A stretch of DNA of 64,000 bases from Escherichia sp. ESNIH1 (GCA_002918705.1 PQKR01000005.1:248001-312000), one strand, 5' to 3'; counted from the stretch's first letter, positions 20,600-31,174 are shown. Notes: a model not told the origin generated them from the letters alone. Numbers and translations: made by a program.

Positions 20600-21796
20600 T
20601 CAGGCAATCACGCCAAGTTGTTTACCAATGCGGGTGAAGGCCTCCACCGCACGTTCAATCTGTTCAGGTGAGTGGGCCGCCGACATCTGGGTGCGAATGC
20701 GCGCCTGGCCTTTCGGCACCACCGGGAAGAAGAAACCGGTCACGTAGATCCCCTCTTTTTGCAGCTCGCGGGCAAAGTTCTGCGCCACGACTGCATCGCC
20801 CAGCATCACCGGAATAATGGCATGATCGGCGCCGGCCAGGGTAAAGCCCGCGGCGCTCATTTTTTCGCGGAACAGGCTGGCGTTAGCCCACAGCTTTTCC
20901 CGTAGCTCCGTGCCGGACTCCAGCATCTCCAGCACCTTGATGGAGGCGCTGACGATCGCCGGGGCCAGCGAGTTGGAGAAGAGATAGGGGCGCGAGCGCT
21001 GGCGCAGCCACTCCACCACCTCTTTACGTGCCGCCGTGTAACCGCCGGATGCGCCGCCAAGGGCCTTGCCCAGCGTGCCGGTGAGGATATCCACCCGGCC
21101 CATCACCTTGCAGTATTCGTGGGTGCCGCGCCCGTTGGCGCCAACAAAGCCCACCGCGTGGGAGTCGTCGACCATCACCAGCGCCTCATACTTATCCGCC
21201 AGGTCGCAGACGCCCTTCAGGTTGGCGATGACGCCGTCCATAGAGAAGACGCCGTCGGTGGCAATGAGTACCTGACGTGCGCCCGCGTCGCGCGCCTCCT
21301 GCAGACGTGCCTCCAGCTCCTGCATATCATTATTGGCGTAGCGATAGCGTTTGGCTTTGCAAAGGCGGACCCCGTCGATGATGGAGGCGTGGTTCAGTGC
21401 GTCGGAGATAATGGCGTCCTCCGCGCCCAGCAGCGTTTCGAACAGGCCGCCGTTGGCGTCGAAGCAGGAGGAGTAGAGAATGGCGTCCTCCATGCCGAGG
21501 AACCCAGCCAGCTTCTGCTCAAGGACTTTATGCGTGTCCTGGGTGCCGCAGATGAAACGCACAGAAGCCATGCCGAAGCCGTGGCTGTCCATTCCGGCCT
21601 TCGCCGCGCTGATGAGATCCGGATGGTTCGCCAGACCGAGGTAGTTGTTGGCGCAGAAGTTGATCACCTGGCTGCCGTCGGCAACGGTGATATCGGCCTG
21701 CTGGGCCGAGGTGATAATGCGTTCTTCTTTAAACAACCCTTCCGCCCGGGCGGTTTCAAGGTCGCTGTTCAACCGTTGGTAAAAATCCCCACGCAT
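20600..21796 (-). CDS. kbl: 2-amino-3-ketobutyrate CoA ligase (glycine C-acetyltransferase)
   Basis: A 398-residue PLP enzyme of the alpha-oxoamine synthase family that cleaves 2-amino-3-oxobutyrate with CoA to glycine and acetyl-CoA. The PLP lysine is in [14 protein letters not shown] (near 244), with [12 protein letters not shown] before it holding the PLP-ring Asp and His. The start at 21796 (MRGDFYQ) follows GGAG and gives the E. coli length; earlier in-frame codons would add an unconserved tail. First gene of the kbl-tdh operon, divergent from hldD. Confidence 0.98.
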   Translation of the reverse strand: MRGDFYQRLNSDLETARAEGLFKEERIITSAQQADITVADGSQVINFCANNYLGLANHPDLISAAKAGMDSHGFGMASVRFICGTQDTHKVLEQKLAGFLGMEDAILYSSCFDANGGLFETLLGAEDAIISDALNHASIIDGVRLCKAKRYRYANNDMQELEARLQEARDAGARQVLIATDGVFSMDGVIANLKGVCDLADKYEALVMVDDSHAVGFVGANGRGTHEYCKVMGRVDILTGTLGKALGGASGGYTAARKEVVEWLRQRSRPYLFSNSLAPAIVSASIKVLEMLESGTELREKLWANASLFREKMSAAGFTLAGADHAIIPVMLGDAVVAQNFARELQKEGIYVTGFFFPVVPKGQARIRTQMSAAHSPEQIERAVEAFTRIGKQLGVIA

Positions 21797-22011
21797 TGCA
21801 ATTCTCCAGACTGGGCAAATTTCAGCACATCTTACCGAAAGCATTACGCTGATACGAGATGATGCCGCACCGGTTATCGTTTTTGCAGCACAAATCACGT
21901 ACGGGTGGTTGGGATCGCGGCGAAGGGCTGAAGGGTCGGCAATGTGATGGTATGATAAAGGTATTCATGCCTGAGATTGTCTCAGCGCATCCACATTTAA
22001 AGGTTACAGTT

Positions 22012-22944
22012 ATGATTATCGTTACCGGCGGCGCAGGCTTTATCGGCAGCAACATTGTCAAAGCGCTTAATGACAAAGGCATCACCGACATTCTGGTGGT
22101 CGATAACCTGAAAGATGGCACCAAGTTCGTCAACCTGGCCGATCTGAACATCGCCGACTATATGGATAAAGAGGATTTCCTCATCCAGGTCATGGCGGGC
22201 GAAGAGTTCGGCGACGTCGAAGCCATCTTCCACGAAGGCGCATGCTCCTCCACCACCGAGTGGGACGGCAAGTACATGATGGATAACAACTATCAGTACT
22301 CCAAAGAGCTGCTGCACTACTGCCTGGAGCGCGATATTCCGTTCCTGTACGCCTCCTCTGCGGCCACCTACGGCGGACGCACCAGCAACTTTATCGAGTC
22401 CCGCGAGTATGAGCAGCCGCTGAACGTCTACGGCTACTCCAAGTTCCTGTTCGATGAGTACGTGCGCCAGATCCTGCCGGAAGCAAACTCGCCCATCGTC
22501 GGCTTCCGCTACTTCAACGTCTACGGTCCGCGTGAAGGCCATAAAGGCAGCATGGCCAGCGTTGCTTTCCACCTCAACACCCAGCTGAACAACGGCGAAA
22601 CGCCGAAGCTGTTTGAAGGTAGCGACGGCTTCAAGCGCGACTTCGTCTACGTTGGCGACGTGGCGGCAGTGAACCTCTGGTTCTGGGAAAACCGCGTCTC
22701 CGGTATCTACAACCTCGGCACCGGCCGCGCAGAGTCCTTCCAGGCCGTGGCCGACGCCGCGCTGGCGTTCCACAAGAAGGGCGAGATCGAGTACATCCCG
22801 TTCCCCGAGAAGCTGAAAGGCCGCTACCAGGCGTTCACCCAGGCGGATCTGACCAATCTGCGTGCGGCCGGCTACGACAAGCCGTTTAAAACCGTTGCCG
22901 AAGGCGTAGCGGAGTATATGGCCTGGCTGAACCGCGACGCGTAA
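22012..22944 (+). CDS. hldD: ADP-L-glycero-D-manno-heptose 6-epimerase
   Basis: A 310-residue short-chain dehydrogenase-type epimerase (E. coli length) that makes the ADP-L,D-heptose used for the LPS inner core. The NADP-binding motif TGGAGFIGS lies at residues 5-13, and the catalytic pair YxxxK is in YGYSKF near 140. The start is the ATG at 22012 (MIIVTGG). In E. coli it has a heat-shock promoter. First of hldD-waaF-waaC, 8 bp before waaF. Confidence 0.98.
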   Translation: MIIVTGGAGFIGSNIVKALNDKGITDILVVDNLKDGTKFVNLADLNIADYMDKEDFLIQVMAGEEFGDVEAIFHEGACSSTTEWDGKYMMDNNYQYSKELLHYCLERDIPFLYASSAATYGGRTSNFIESREYEQPLNVYGYSKFLFDEYVRQILPEANSPIVGFRYFNVYGPREGHKGSMASVAFHLNTQLNNGETPKLFEGSDGFKRDFVYVGDVAAVNLWFWENRVSGIYNLGTGRAESFQAVADAALAFHKKGEIEYIPFPEKLKGRYQAFTQADLTNLRAAGYDKPFKTVAEGVAEYMAWLNRDA

Positions 22945-22952
22945 GAACCTGC

Positions 22953-23999
22953 ATGAAAATACTGGTGATCGGCCCGTCATGGGTGGGCGACATGATGATG
23001 TCGCAAAGTCTCTATCGCACGCTCAAGGCGCGCTATCCCCAGGCGACAATCGACGTGATGGCACCCGCATGGTGTCGTCCGCTGCTGTCGCGGATGCCGG
23101 AAGTGAATGAAGCGATCCCTATGCCGCTTGGGCATGGGGCGCTGGAGCTTGGTGCGCGTCGCCGGCTTGGCGTGAGCCTGCGCGAGCGCCGCTACGATCG
23201 CGCTTACGTGCTGCCAAACTCCTATAAATCTGCCTTAGTGCCTTTCTTTGCCAATATCCCCGTGCGCACCGGCTGGCGCGGCGAGATGCGCTACGGCGTG
23301 CTTAACGACGCTCGCGTGCTTGATAAGCAGGCCTGGCCACTGATGGTCGAGCGCTACGTGGCGTTGGCCTACGATAAAGGCGTGATGGACTCGGCAAAAG
23401 ACCTACCCCAGCCGCTGCTCTGGCCCCAGCTGCACGTAGAAGAGAGCGAGCAGCGCCGCACCTGTCACACCTTCGGTATCCTGACCGATCGCCCTGTTAT
23501 TGGCTTCTGCCCCGGCGCAGAGTTTGGCCCGGCGAAGCGCTGGCCGCACTACCACTATGCCGAGCTGGCAAAGCAGCTGATCGACGAAGGTTACCAGGTG
23601 GTGCTGTTTGGTTCAGCGAAAGATCACGAGGCGGGGAATGAGATTCTGACCATGCTGAGCCTTGAGCAGCAGGCATGGTGCCGTAATCTGGCCGGTGAGA
23701 CACAGCTTGAGCAGGCGGTGATTTTACTGGCGGCCTGTCGGGCGGTAGTTACCAACGACTCCGGCCTGATGCACGTTGCCGCCGCGCTTAACCGCCCGCT
23801 GGTGGCTCTGTACGGTCCCAGCAGCCCGGACTTTACCCCACCGCTGTCGCATAAGGCGCGGGTGATCCGCCTCATTACGGGCTATCACAAAGTGCGCAAA
23901 GGCGATGCGGCAGAGGGCTATCACCAGAGCCTAATCGATATTAAGCCTGAGCAGGTGCTGGAGACGCTCAACGGCCTGCTGCTGGATGAAGAAGGCTAA
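22953..23999 (+). CDS. waaF: ADP-heptose:LPS heptosyltransferase II
   Basis: A 348-residue GT9 enzyme (E. coli length) that adds heptose II to heptose I of the inner core at the cytoplasmic face of the inner membrane. The GT-B fold starts with ILVIGPSWVGDMMMSQSL, and the C-terminal nucleotide site shows TNDSGLMHVAAAL. It sits between hldD, which supplies the donor, and waaC. Confidence 0.98.
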   Translation: MKILVIGPSWVGDMMMSQSLYRTLKARYPQATIDVMAPAWCRPLLSRMPEVNEAIPMPLGHGALELGARRRLGVSLRERRYDRAYVLPNSYKSALVPFFANIPVRTGWRGEMRYGVLNDARVLDKQAWPLMVERYVALAYDKGVMDSAKDLPQPLLWPQLHVEESEQRRTCHTFGILTDRPVIGFCPGAEFGPAKRWPHYHYAELAKQLIDEGYQVVLFGSAKDHEAGNEILTMLSLEQQAWCRNLAGETQLEQAVILLAACRAVVTNDSGLMHVAAALNRPLVALYGPSSPDFTPPLSHKARVIRLITGYHKVRKGDAAEGYHQSLIDIKPEQVLETLNGLLLDEEG

Positions 24000-24002
24000 C
24001 GG

Positions 24003-24956
24003 ATGCGGGTACTGATTGTTAAAACGTCCTCGATGGGTGATGTGCTACACACCCTGCCCGCCCTGACGGACGCTATGCAGGCGATTGCCGGGATCCGCTT
24101 CGATTGGGTCGTAGAGGAGGGTTTCGCCCAGATCCCCTCCTGGCACGAGGCGGTGGATCGCGTTATTCCAGTGGCTCTGCGCCGCTGGCGTAAAGCCTGG
24201 TTCTCCGCTCCGGTGAAGGCCGAGCGGCGGGCGTTTCGCGAGACCCTGCGAGCGGTGCACTATGACGCGGTGATCGACGCCCAGGGGCTGGTGAAAAGCG
24301 CGGCGCTGGTCACCCGGCTGGCGTATGGCCTGAAGCATGGCATGGACTGGCAAAGCGCCCGTGAGCCGCTGGCCAGCCTGTTCTACAATCGTCGCCACCA
24401 CATCGCTAAGCAGCAGCATGCCGTGGAGCGCACCCGGGAGCTGTTTGCGAAAAGCCTGGGCTACAGCAAGCCGCAGACCCAGGGCGACTACGCCATTGCG
24501 CAGCATTTTGTCAAAGAGAGTACAACGGGCGCGCCTTACGCCGTGTTTCTGCATGCCACCACGCGGGATGATAAGCACTGGCCAGAAGCCCGCTGGCGGG
24601 ATCTGCTGGCGTTGATGGAGACGTCGGGGTTAAAGATTAAGCTGCCGTGGGGGGCACATCATGAAGAAGCGCGCGCCAGACGGCTGGCGGAAGGGTTTGA
24701 TTATGTGGAAGTGCTGCCGCGCCTGAGCCTGGAGAAGGTAGCTCGCGAGCTGGCAGGGGCGAAGATGGTGGTATCGGTCGATACCGGGCTCAGCCATATG
24801 GCCGCCGCCCTCGACCGCCCTAACTTCACGCTCTATGGCCCGACCGATCCGGGGCTGATTGGCGGCTACGGCAAGAATCAGCTGGCGGTGCGTTCACCAC
24901 ATGGCGATCTGCAGCAGCTCACCGCAGAGAACGTGTTTAAAACGATAACGCCCTGA
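24003..24956 (+). CDS. waaC: ADP-heptose:LPS heptosyltransferase I
   Basis: A 317-residue GT9 enzyme that adds the first heptose to Kdo2-lipid A. The N-terminal MRVLIVKTSSMGDVLHTLPAL contains the acceptor-side Asp13, and SVDTGLSHMAAALDRP is the ADP-heptose site. It starts 3 bp after waaF. Its stop codon lies in the loop of a terminator hairpin shared with the converging waaY gene. Confidence 0.98.
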   Translation: MRVLIVKTSSMGDVLHTLPALTDAMQAIAGIRFDWVVEEGFAQIPSWHEAVDRVIPVALRRWRKAWFSAPVKAERRAFRETLRAVHYDAVIDAQGLVKSAALVTRLAYGLKHGMDWQSAREPLASLFYNRRHHIAKQQHAVERTRELFAKSLGYSKPQTQGDYAIAQHFVKESTTGAPYAVFLHATTRDDKHWPEARWRDLLALMETSGLKIKLPWGAHHEEARARRLAEGFDYVEVLPRLSLEKVARELAGAKMVVSVDTGLSHMAAALDRPNFTLYGPTDPGLIGGYGKNQLAVRSPHGDLQQLTAENVFKTITP

Positions 24957-24972
24957 CAGGGCGTTATTTTTT
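24945..24972. terminator. Shared bidirectional terminator of waaC and waaY
   Basis: ATAACGCCC pairs with GGGCGTTAT around a TGACA loop. On the plus strand it is followed by TTTTTAT; on the minus strand by CGTTTTAA. The waaC stop (24954-24956) lies in the loop and the waaY stop (24964-24966) in the arm, so both operons end in the same 23-bp palindrome. Confidence 0.85.
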
Positions 24973-25659
24973 ATGCTTAAGGGCGCGTATTTTTCGCCGC
25001 AGCGCCTCTTTAGTACGGATGATCTTATACACCCGGCTACTGCTTTTAATGTTCACGCCAAATTTCCTGCGCAGCGCCAGCAGATCGTTTGCCTGGCACA
25101 CCTTCACGCTCGCCTTGCAGGAGATATCGATAATGCGGAGAGTGCCGTCAGGCGTCAGGATAAAGTTGCCATAGTGGATATCGTTTGAGGCCAGCCCGTG
25201 GCGATGCAGCTCCAATATGCACTCGATGATTTGCGGAATATACTGCTCAGGGTTCTCTACCTCGGTAAGCGGTGTACCTTCAATATACTCGTAGAAGGCG
25301 TAGACATCCTGCGTAGTGCGAAAACGGTTTTTTTCGGCAACGAAGTAGAGCTCCTGGAAAACGTGGCAGCCCTCATCCACAGCGCGGTCCATCAGCCTGA
25401 TTAGGCGTGACTGGAACGGGCCAAATATAAAATTGGCGATCTTCTTCTCAAGCCGCTTATCCCGCTCGCGATCCTCTTTTAGAATATATTTGCGCTTCTC
25501 CGAGGCGATAATTGCCACTGACCTGGCGGCACTGCCGCTGGCCAGTTTGCGCACCGGGATTTGGTTATTTTTATACTGCGTAAGCAAGGTGGTGAAATCA
25601 TCATCGTTGATGCGCTGATAGATCTCAAAACCCTGTTTACGGCTAAACGCCACGCTCAT
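24964..25659 (-). CDS. waaY: LPS core heptose(II) kinase WaaY-like
   Basis: A 231-residue kinase-fold protein of the WaaY/RfaY family (E. coli 232), which phosphorylates heptose II after WaaP and WaaQ have acted. Visible kinase features are K61 in YILKEDRERDK, the catalytic loop SNDIHYGNF with D160 and N165, and the metal-binding RIIDIS with D178. The ATG at 25659 has an AAGGAA site; an upstream TTG is not convincing. It is last in the waaQ operon, 30 bp after a GT9 gene. Similarity to E. coli WaaY is only moderate, so the exact phosphorylated position is inferred. Confidence 0.8.
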   Translation of the reverse strand: MSVAFSRKQGFEIYQRINDDDFTTLLTQYKNNQIPVRKLASGSAARSVAIIASEKRKYILKEDRERDKRLEKKIANFIFGPFQSRLIRLMDRAVDEGCHVFQELYFVAEKNRFRTTQDVYAFYEYIEGTPLTEVENPEQYIPQIIECILELHRHGLASNDIHYGNFILTPDGTLRIIDISCKASVKVCQANDLLALRRKFGVNIKSSSRVYKIIRTKEALRRKIRALKHKK

Positions 25660-25689
25660 TATTGTTTTCCTTATACCCGCGAACAAAAG

Positions 25690-26796
25690 TTAGAGAAACG
25701 TTTTCACCCGCACATACACTTCGCTAAGGCTGATTTTATCTAATGCGGAAGCGTAGTGTTGTTCATCAAATGTGGTAAAGGCTTTATAGATAACCGAGTG
25801 TAGCTCTGGATCCTGGTAGGGGCCATAGAGCATAGGCGAGGTGACCACGAACATGCTCACGGTTGGGATCTGCATCGCCACCGCCAGGTGCAGAGGGCCG
25901 GTATCGGACGTCACCAACAGGCTCATCTTCTTGATCTCCTGCAGCAGGCCGGGAATAGTGGTTTTGCCAATCAGCGGCAGAACGCGCTCGTGATAGCGGG
26001 CATCGAGCTGCTGTAGAAACTTATCCTGCAGCGCGACTTCGTTCGGCGCACCAATCAATACAATTTTTACCGCGTCATAATCGTTAATCAGCTGGGTCGC
26101 GAGACGGGCAAAATTCTCTGTCGACCAGCATTTGCGCAGGCTCGACGCCCCCATCTGGAAACCAACATACTTCACCACCGGATCGCGGGTCGCTTCATCT
26201 ACCACAACCTCTGCGGGCAGGCGCATCGCCCGGGAGGGCTCATGGCTAAGGAAAGGGGCAATCAGCTCCAGCTTGCGCTGAATAGTATGACCCACAAAAT
26301 TCTTCAGGCGGCTGGTCGCCCATTTGCTGACCAGGGGAATAGCCTGCTTATCGTTATCGATAAAGACATATTTTGCCCCGGCGCGAAGGGCGCTGAGAAA
26401 ATCATACGGCGTATGGGAGTGCAGAATAATTGCCGCGTCCGGGCGGCCCTGCTGTTTGATGTTTTTTACCAGCGCTGAGACCGTGGTCAGCTTGTTATCC
26501 CAGGCGATCAGGCTATCCCAATCTTTACCCGCCGAAAGAAACTGCACCATTTTTTTATGGCAGATAAGGGTAATATGCGCGTCAGGGTACTCCCGGCGAA
26601 TGGCGTGGATCGCCGGGGAGTTCATCATGAAATCACCCAGCGCCGTCGAGGAGTAGATAACAATATTTTTGATATTGCGCTTATCTTCCTGGGCGAATTC
26701 CGCCTGGGTAGAGGCCAGGCCGTTCTTCCCTGTATACAGCCGCAAAAACAGGTTAACCAGAATTAGCTGTATCTTCTTTCTCAGTGCTCGAATCAT
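25690..26796 (-). CDS. GT9 heptosyltransferase-family protein (second)
   Basis: A 368-residue GT-B protein of family GT9. An N-terminal hydrophobic, basic helix (about 5-20) precedes the fold, which begins at NIVIYSSTALGDFMMNSPAI (about 44-63) with the family GD motif. The nucleotide-sugar site is LVTSDTGPLHLAVAM near 302-316. It should transfer a heptose or related sugar to the LPS core, but neither donor nor acceptor can be read from sequence. It is 18 bp after another GT9 gene and before waaY in the core operon. E. coli K-12 has GT8 hexosyltransferases and WaaU in comparable positions; this could play the WaaU (heptose IV) role. Confidence 0.8.
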   Translation of the reverse strand: MIRALRKKIQLILVNLFLRLYTGKNGLASTQAEFAQEDKRNIKNIVIYSSTALGDFMMNSPAIHAIRREYPDAHITLICHKKMVQFLSAGKDWDSLIAWDNKLTTVSALVKNIKQQGRPDAAIILHSHTPYDFLSALRAGAKYVFIDNDKQAIPLVSKWATSRLKNFVGHTIQRKLELIAPFLSHEPSRAMRLPAEVVVDEATRDPVVKYVGFQMGASSLRKCWSTENFARLATQLINDYDAVKIVLIGAPNEVALQDKFLQQLDARYHERVLPLIGKTTIPGLLQEIKKMSLLVTSDTGPLHLAVAMQIPTVSMFVVTSPMLYGPYQDPELHSVIYKAFTTFDEQHYASALDKISLSEVYVRVKTFL

Positions 26797-26814
26797 TCAG
26801 TGAAACCTGTTCTA

Positions 26815-27825
26815 TTAACGCTGTTCCTGCAGACGAATGAAGGCATTATACACCTCATCAACCGGGATGTTGCGGACATCATAGCCCTCACCCTGTAGCA
26901 GTTCATGCGGTACGGCCCACGGCGTCCAGAGCCACGCCGCTTTGTTGCCAAATAGCGCAACAATCGGTTTATGCACCCCTGCGGCAATGTGCAGCGCGCC
27001 GCCGTCGCTGGTAACAATCTGATTGCACAGCGACATGCCCGCCATCAGCTCGCGGATATTGGCTGTGACGACCGGGATCAGCGACACGCCCTGGCAGTTA
27101 TCAATGATATAGCGCGCCTTCTCATCATCCCCCGGGTGCAGTTTGTTATCCGCGCTGCCCGGGGACCAGAAGAGCAGGATATGGCACGGCTGCTGAGCAG
27201 TAAGCCGCTGCGCCAGAGCGACGAAGTTCTCCACCGGCCAGCGCTGTTCGGGCCGGCGGGAGCTAATCTGTAACCCATAGATCGGCAGGCCGTCATTGGG
27301 AAGATTAATCTTCTGCTTAATGGCCGCCGTCTCTTCAGGCCGCACGTACAGCTCCAGCGGGCCAGGCTCAGCGGTGATGCCCAGCGGCTCGGCTAAGCGC
27401 GCCAGCAGCTTCACCAGGTGCTCGTTTTGAGTTGACTCCGGCAGCGCGTCGGTCACTTCAGGCGGGCAGTCGTTACCAATAGCGATGATTTTTTTCGCCC
27501 CTGCCAGCTTTGCCCACTGCAGCGGACGTTTATCCCAGCGCTCTTTGGCAACAATCGCCACGTCATAGCGTGCGCGGCGCAGATCGATAATGGTTTTTAA
27601 CCGCTGCCACAAAACGCTTAATGCCGACGTCCCTTTGCTGCGGTGGTGCAGCTTGCTGTAGAGAAATACGTTGCCTACGTGCGGGTTATTATCCAGAACC
27701 GGCTTGTTGTAGGTATTAACCAGCAGATCGACCTTGCTCCCCGTTTCGCGGGCAATGGTCGCAATCAGCGGCGTGGTCAGAATCAGATCGCCAATGTTAT
27801 CGCGACGAATAATCAGAACCTTCAT
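26815..27825 (-). CDS. GT9 heptosyltransferase-family protein (first)
   Basis: A 336-residue GT9 enzyme beginning MKVLIIRRDNIGDLILTTPL, with the conserved GD pair (residues 12-13) used for acceptor deprotonation. The C-terminal donor site is QIVTSDGGALHIAAGVHKP (about 267-285). It is distinct from WaaC, WaaF and WaaQ in the same window, so it is a fourth type of core heptosyltransferase-like enzyme; the sugar is unknown. The ATG overlaps the waaL stop (ATGA), so it is coupled to waaL. Confidence 0.82.
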   Translation of the reverse strand: MKVLIIRRDNIGDLILTTPLIATIARETGSKVDLLVNTYNKPVLDNNPHVGNVFLYSKLHHRSKGTSALSVLWQRLKTIIDLRRARYDVAIVAKERWDKRPLQWAKLAGAKKIIAIGNDCPPEVTDALPESTQNEHLVKLLARLAEPLGITAEPGPLELYVRPEETAAIKQKINLPNDGLPIYGLQISSRRPEQRWPVENFVALAQRLTAQQPCHILLFWSPGSADNKLHPGDDEKARYIIDNCQGVSLIPVVTANIRELMAGMSLCNQIVTSDGGALHIAAGVHKPIVALFGNKAAWLWTPWAVPHELLQGEGYDVRNIPVDEVYNAFIRLQEQR

Positions 27826-29231
27826 GACGCACTCCCTGGTACGCTGTTTTTATCTTTAGTCACGATCAAGCCAATCATCAGGCCGGTAAAGGCCATAAAC
27901 TGCTCTAAGAAGTGATCCCTTAACATATTATCTACGCTGGAGCGGAAGAGGAAACTTACCGCCATTAACGATAAAAAGAGACCTGGCATGATTAGCTTTT
28001 TAGAAAACGCGTTCCAGCCAACCACAATTAACGAGATAACAAAGCATAACCAGCCCACGAGACCAATAAAGCCGTTTTGCAGCGCAAAATCGATGACGCC
28101 GTAGTGGCTATTTTCCTGCTCAATGGTGGGATCGTGGTAAGCCTTCTGTAACAGCACCAGGAAAGCATCTTTTCGTGGGCCCGTGCCGAAGGGGTTTTCG
28201 AATACCAGCTTCCAGCCCTGATGGAAAAAGGTTGAACGGCAGGCGTTAGACTCATCCAGCACCCGGCCGGTGCTGTCCTGCAGCGTTGGTCCTTTAAATC
28301 CGTCGTAGCAGCGGTTATCCACTGAGAGGTTCCACCCGGAGACAGCATCCTGGCTCAGGCTCTGCCAGCGTGGATCCTGGGTCCACGAGGCGTAGCCTAC
28401 GGCGGCAACCATCAGCGCCACCGCGGCCCCAGTTAACAGCATCTTCTTACGGTTGTCCCGGCTGAGCATTTTGGCGGCGATAAAAATGCAGATAGAGATA
28501 GTGCTGCCAATTAAACCGATCGTTCCCCAGCGGGTATTGACTAACGCAGTGGCGACAAAGCAGATGGCAATGAAAAAGAGCAGCAGGCTGGTTTTAAAGA
28601 TTAAAAACTTGCGGTGCAGGAACAGACGGGAAAGCAGCTCGGCAAAGAGAATGCCGCAGATAAAGTTAATCTGGAAACTCATCTCGGTGCGCGTGCGGAC
28701 AATCCAGGTCACGCCCCAGTCAATATAGCCGTTACGCAGGTACATACAGGCAGTCTGGATGACATGGATAAATATGACGCCCAGCGAGCAGATCACCACT
28801 AAAGAGAGAAAGCGGGTTTTACTCAAGCCACGAAAACAGCTGGCGCTAAAGGAGTAGATAAGCAGGCCGATGAAAAAGAGCAGCCCGGCGCGCAGATATT
28901 GCCCCTGCCAGCTGCGGAACATCTGCTTAAGATCCGGGGCAACAAATAACCCGTTCAGCAAGGTAAATGCCAGCAGGCCAGCAAGTATATAGATCGGCAT
29001 ACGCGATGTCGCGTTATGCGCCAGCGGCATGCCCTGCTTTTTAAAATAGAGAAACAGCGTCATTGCCAAACTAAGGTAGATAAACAGGTTGCGGTTGGCA
29101 GGCAGATTTGAGTTCTCAATCGGCCAGACGAAGCACAGAACACAGAAACAGAAAAGCAGAAGCGAGGTGGTCACTTTTTTAGCGGAAAGATTCGCTAAAG
29201 ACTGAACGGCTATCATATTAAAACCCATCAT
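27822..29231 (-). CDS. waaL: O-antigen ligase WaaL-like
   Basis: A 469-residue polytopic membrane protein with about ten to twelve hydrophobic segments and a large periplasmic loop (about 305-400), the architecture of WaaL ligases (E. coli 419). The loop ends with NPFGTGPRKDAF and QENSHYGVIDFALQNG, where the conserved catalytic-type His lies near 380. It would transfer undecaprenyl-linked O-antigen to the lipid A-core in the periplasm. WaaL proteins vary strongly, and orthology is from topology, motif and place in the operon. The start is uncertain: ATGs at 29231, 29228 and 29216 all lack a strong ribosome site. Confidence 0.82.
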   Translation of the reverse strand: MMGFNMIAVQSLANLSAKKVTTSLLLFCFCVLCFVWPIENSNLPANRNLFIYLSLAMTLFLYFKKQGMPLAHNATSRMPIYILAGLLAFTLLNGLFVAPDLKQMFRSWQGQYLRAGLLFFIGLLIYSFSASCFRGLSKTRFLSLVVICSLGVIFIHVIQTACMYLRNGYIDWGVTWIVRTRTEMSFQINFICGILFAELLSRLFLHRKFLIFKTSLLLFFIAICFVATALVNTRWGTIGLIGSTISICIFIAAKMLSRDNRKKMLLTGAAVALMVAAVGYASWTQDPRWQSLSQDAVSGWNLSVDNRCYDGFKGPTLQDSTGRVLDESNACRSTFFHQGWKLVFENPFGTGPRKDAFLVLLQKAYHDPTIEQENSHYGVIDFALQNGFIGLVGWLCFVISLIVVGWNAFSKKLIMPGLFLSLMAVSFLFRSSVDNMLRDHFLEQFMAFTGLMIGLIVTKDKNSVPGSAS

Positions 29232-29259
29232 AAAACTGACAATCAGCTGTAAAAAAGCG

Positions 29260-30057
29260 CTACAAGTTATTGCGCTGCGAATGCGTTACGATCTTATGAG
29301 TCTTACGCTCATATGACGATAGTAACTGCCCTTCACTCTTAAATATCGCCTTCAAATCCGTGGCGAAATAGATCTTCATAAAACGTAAAATATCCCGCTG
29401 CGTCAGACCGATATTGACCGAGGAGAAGTAGAGGCCAATAAGGTCTTTATCACGCCAGCGCTGCGGAACACGACGGCGGATCTGCGCCCGGTGCAGGTCG
29501 ATAATCGACAGTTTTAAATCCCGCTCCTCTCCGGAAAAAGGCAGGTGCAGCAGAAAATGGCATAAATAGCAGTCGCGGTGGTTAACGCCAGCCTGATGCA
29601 TCTTGCGCACCATCGTAGCAACGCGACGAATCAGCATGCGCTTCACGTGCAGTTCAGGCGGATTCACGCGCCAGTCGGCACAGTAATCTTCGAGGCTAAT
29701 GGTCGGGGTGAGATCCTCGGTAATGATAAACGAGGTCTTGGTCAGCGGATTGGCCCCTTTCTCCCCGAAGCCCACGCCGTGCATGGTGTCAACGCCGCAC
29801 TCGTGCAGGCGGTGAATAGCGTTCCACTCCCGGTCGGCCCCCAGCACCGGCAGGCGCAAAGAGAAAAGATTCTTGACCACCTCTTTTACCGACGTGCCCT
29901 GGTGCCACTTCAGGAAGTAGCTCTTGCCGGCCAGCTCAAAGCGGATCGTTCTGCGCGTTTCAAGTTCGCGAAACACATCGCCCTGCAGTTTTTTCACTTC
30001 GGCAAAAGCATCTTTACCGCGCCATAAGGTGGCCAGCGGCTCTTTCAGTTCAACCAT
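29260..30057 (-). CDS. waaP: LPS core heptose(I) kinase WaaP
   Basis: A 265-residue kinase (E. coli length) that phosphorylates heptose I of the inner core, needed for outer-membrane barrier strength. It is highly like the E. coli protein: WRGKDAF near the N-terminus, the nucleotide Lys in SYFLKWHQG (K69 region), and the catalytic loop [10 protein letters not shown] with the Asp near 162, then SIIDLHRAQ as the metal site. The start overlaps the waaG end by 8 bp. Confidence 0.96.
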   Translation of the reverse strand: MVELKEPLATLWRGKDAFAEVKKLQGDVFRELETRRTIRFELAGKSYFLKWHQGTSVKEVVKNLFSLRLPVLGADREWNAIHRLHECGVDTMHGVGFGEKGANPLTKTSFIITEDLTPTISLEDYCADWRVNPPELHVKRMLIRRVATMVRKMHQAGVNHRDCYLCHFLLHLPFSGEERDLKLSIIDLHRAQIRRRVPQRWRDKDLIGLYFSSVNIGLTQRDILRFMKIYFATDLKAIFKSEGQLLSSYERKTHKIVTHSQRNNL

Positions 30058-31174
30058 TCACTTCACCCGTTATCATATCAGCCACCTTTTCCGGCAGGCT
30101 GTAGAGATCCTGCGTATCCGCATAGTGACGGGCGTTGGCCGCCCACTCGCTCAGGCACGACGGCGTACTCAGCGCATCGGCCAGCGTCTTGTTCAGTGCT
30201 GCCTGCGAAAACGGTTCGTTAATTACTACGCCACAGCGGGCATTCGCTATGTAGGGCGCGTAGCCACAGACCTCGGTGACAATCACCGGTAGCCCTGCCG
30301 CTACCGCCTCCAGCAGCACAATGCCCGCCGCCTCCTGTTTTGCAGGGTGCACAAGCAGGTCCGCTGCAGCCATCAGCTCCGCCACGTCGCTGCGTCCGGC
30401 AAAGAAGTGTACATTCTCTTTTATGCCCAGCTTTGCGGCAAGGGCAGCGAAGGGTCCAGGTTTATCCTGTCCGACAACAAACAGCAGCGTATTTTTACGC
30501 AGCGCGTCAGGCAGCGCGGCGATGGCCTCGATAGTGCGCGCCACACCCTTACGGTTAAAATCTGACCCCACCTGCAGGACAAAGTTCTGATCCACGCCGA
30601 TGCGGTTTTTTTCCCGGTAGAGACGGCGGCTATCGGGGAGCTGCTGGCTATATTTACGATCAGGATAGATGCCGGGCGGCAAAATATGAAAGCGCTCAGG
30701 CTCGGTGTGATAGTGGCGCTGGAAATCGGCAATCTGCTTATCCGTCAGCATCAGCAGCTGCGTCTTTTTGCCCTGTTCAAAGGTTGCTCGCTCAAAGGCC
30801 GCGTAGTGACGGTAGCGTGACGTCAGACGGTAGAAAAAGCCCTTCTCCTGCGCCACCTTCTCGGCATAGCAGACGTCTGCCGCATAGTAGAGATCGAGGC
30901 CTGGCATCTTGTTAAAGCCCACGACCCGCGCCACCGGATGCTGGGCAAGATGCGCTGTTACCCACTGATAGTACTCGGCGTTGCGCCCGTGATTAGTGCG
31001 TTTCCTGACCGGAACGACAATCAGCTCAAACTCCTCGGGACACTCGCCCTGCCAGGACTGGGTGTAGACCCGTACCTGGTGGCCGCGCCCTGCTACCGTC
31101 CGGGCAATGCGCATAAAATCGCGCTGTAGCCCGCCAAACGGGAAGTATTTATAGAGACAAAAGGCAATAATCAT
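30050..31174 (-). CDS. waaG: LPS core glucosyltransferase I WaaG
   Basis: A 374-residue GT4 enzyme (E. coli length) that adds the first outer-core glucose to heptose II from UDP-glucose. The N-terminal acceptor site [13 protein letters not shown] and the GT4 donor signature [10 protein letters not shown] (near 280-290) are present. Peripheral at the inner membrane. Its ATG overlaps the waaQ stop (4 bp). Because WaaG is present, the outer core starts as in E. coli; what comes next differs. Confidence 0.96.
   Translation of the reverse strand: MIIAFCLYKYFPFGGLQRDFMRIARTVAGRGHQVRVYTQSWQGECPEEFELIVVPVRKRTNHGRNAEYYQWVTAHLAQHPVARVVGFNKMPGLDLYYAADVCYAEKVAQEKGFFYRLTSRYRHYAAFERATFEQGKKTQLLMLTDKQIADFQRHYHTEPERFHILPPGIYPDRKYSQQLPDSRRLYREKNRIGVDQNFVLQVGSDFNRKGVARTIEAIAALPDALRKNTLLFVVGQDKPGPFAALAAKLGIKENVHFFAGRSDVAELMAAADLLVHPAKQEAAGIVLLEAVAAGLPVIVTEVCGYAPYIANARCGVVINEPFSQAALNKTLADALSTPSCLSEWAANARHYADTQDLYSLPEKVADMITGEVNG

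Noticed and set aside
24003..24956. Frameshift in waaC suggested by several overlapping frames
   Set aside because: The 317-residue frame is complete with all GT9 motifs; the other frames are shadows.
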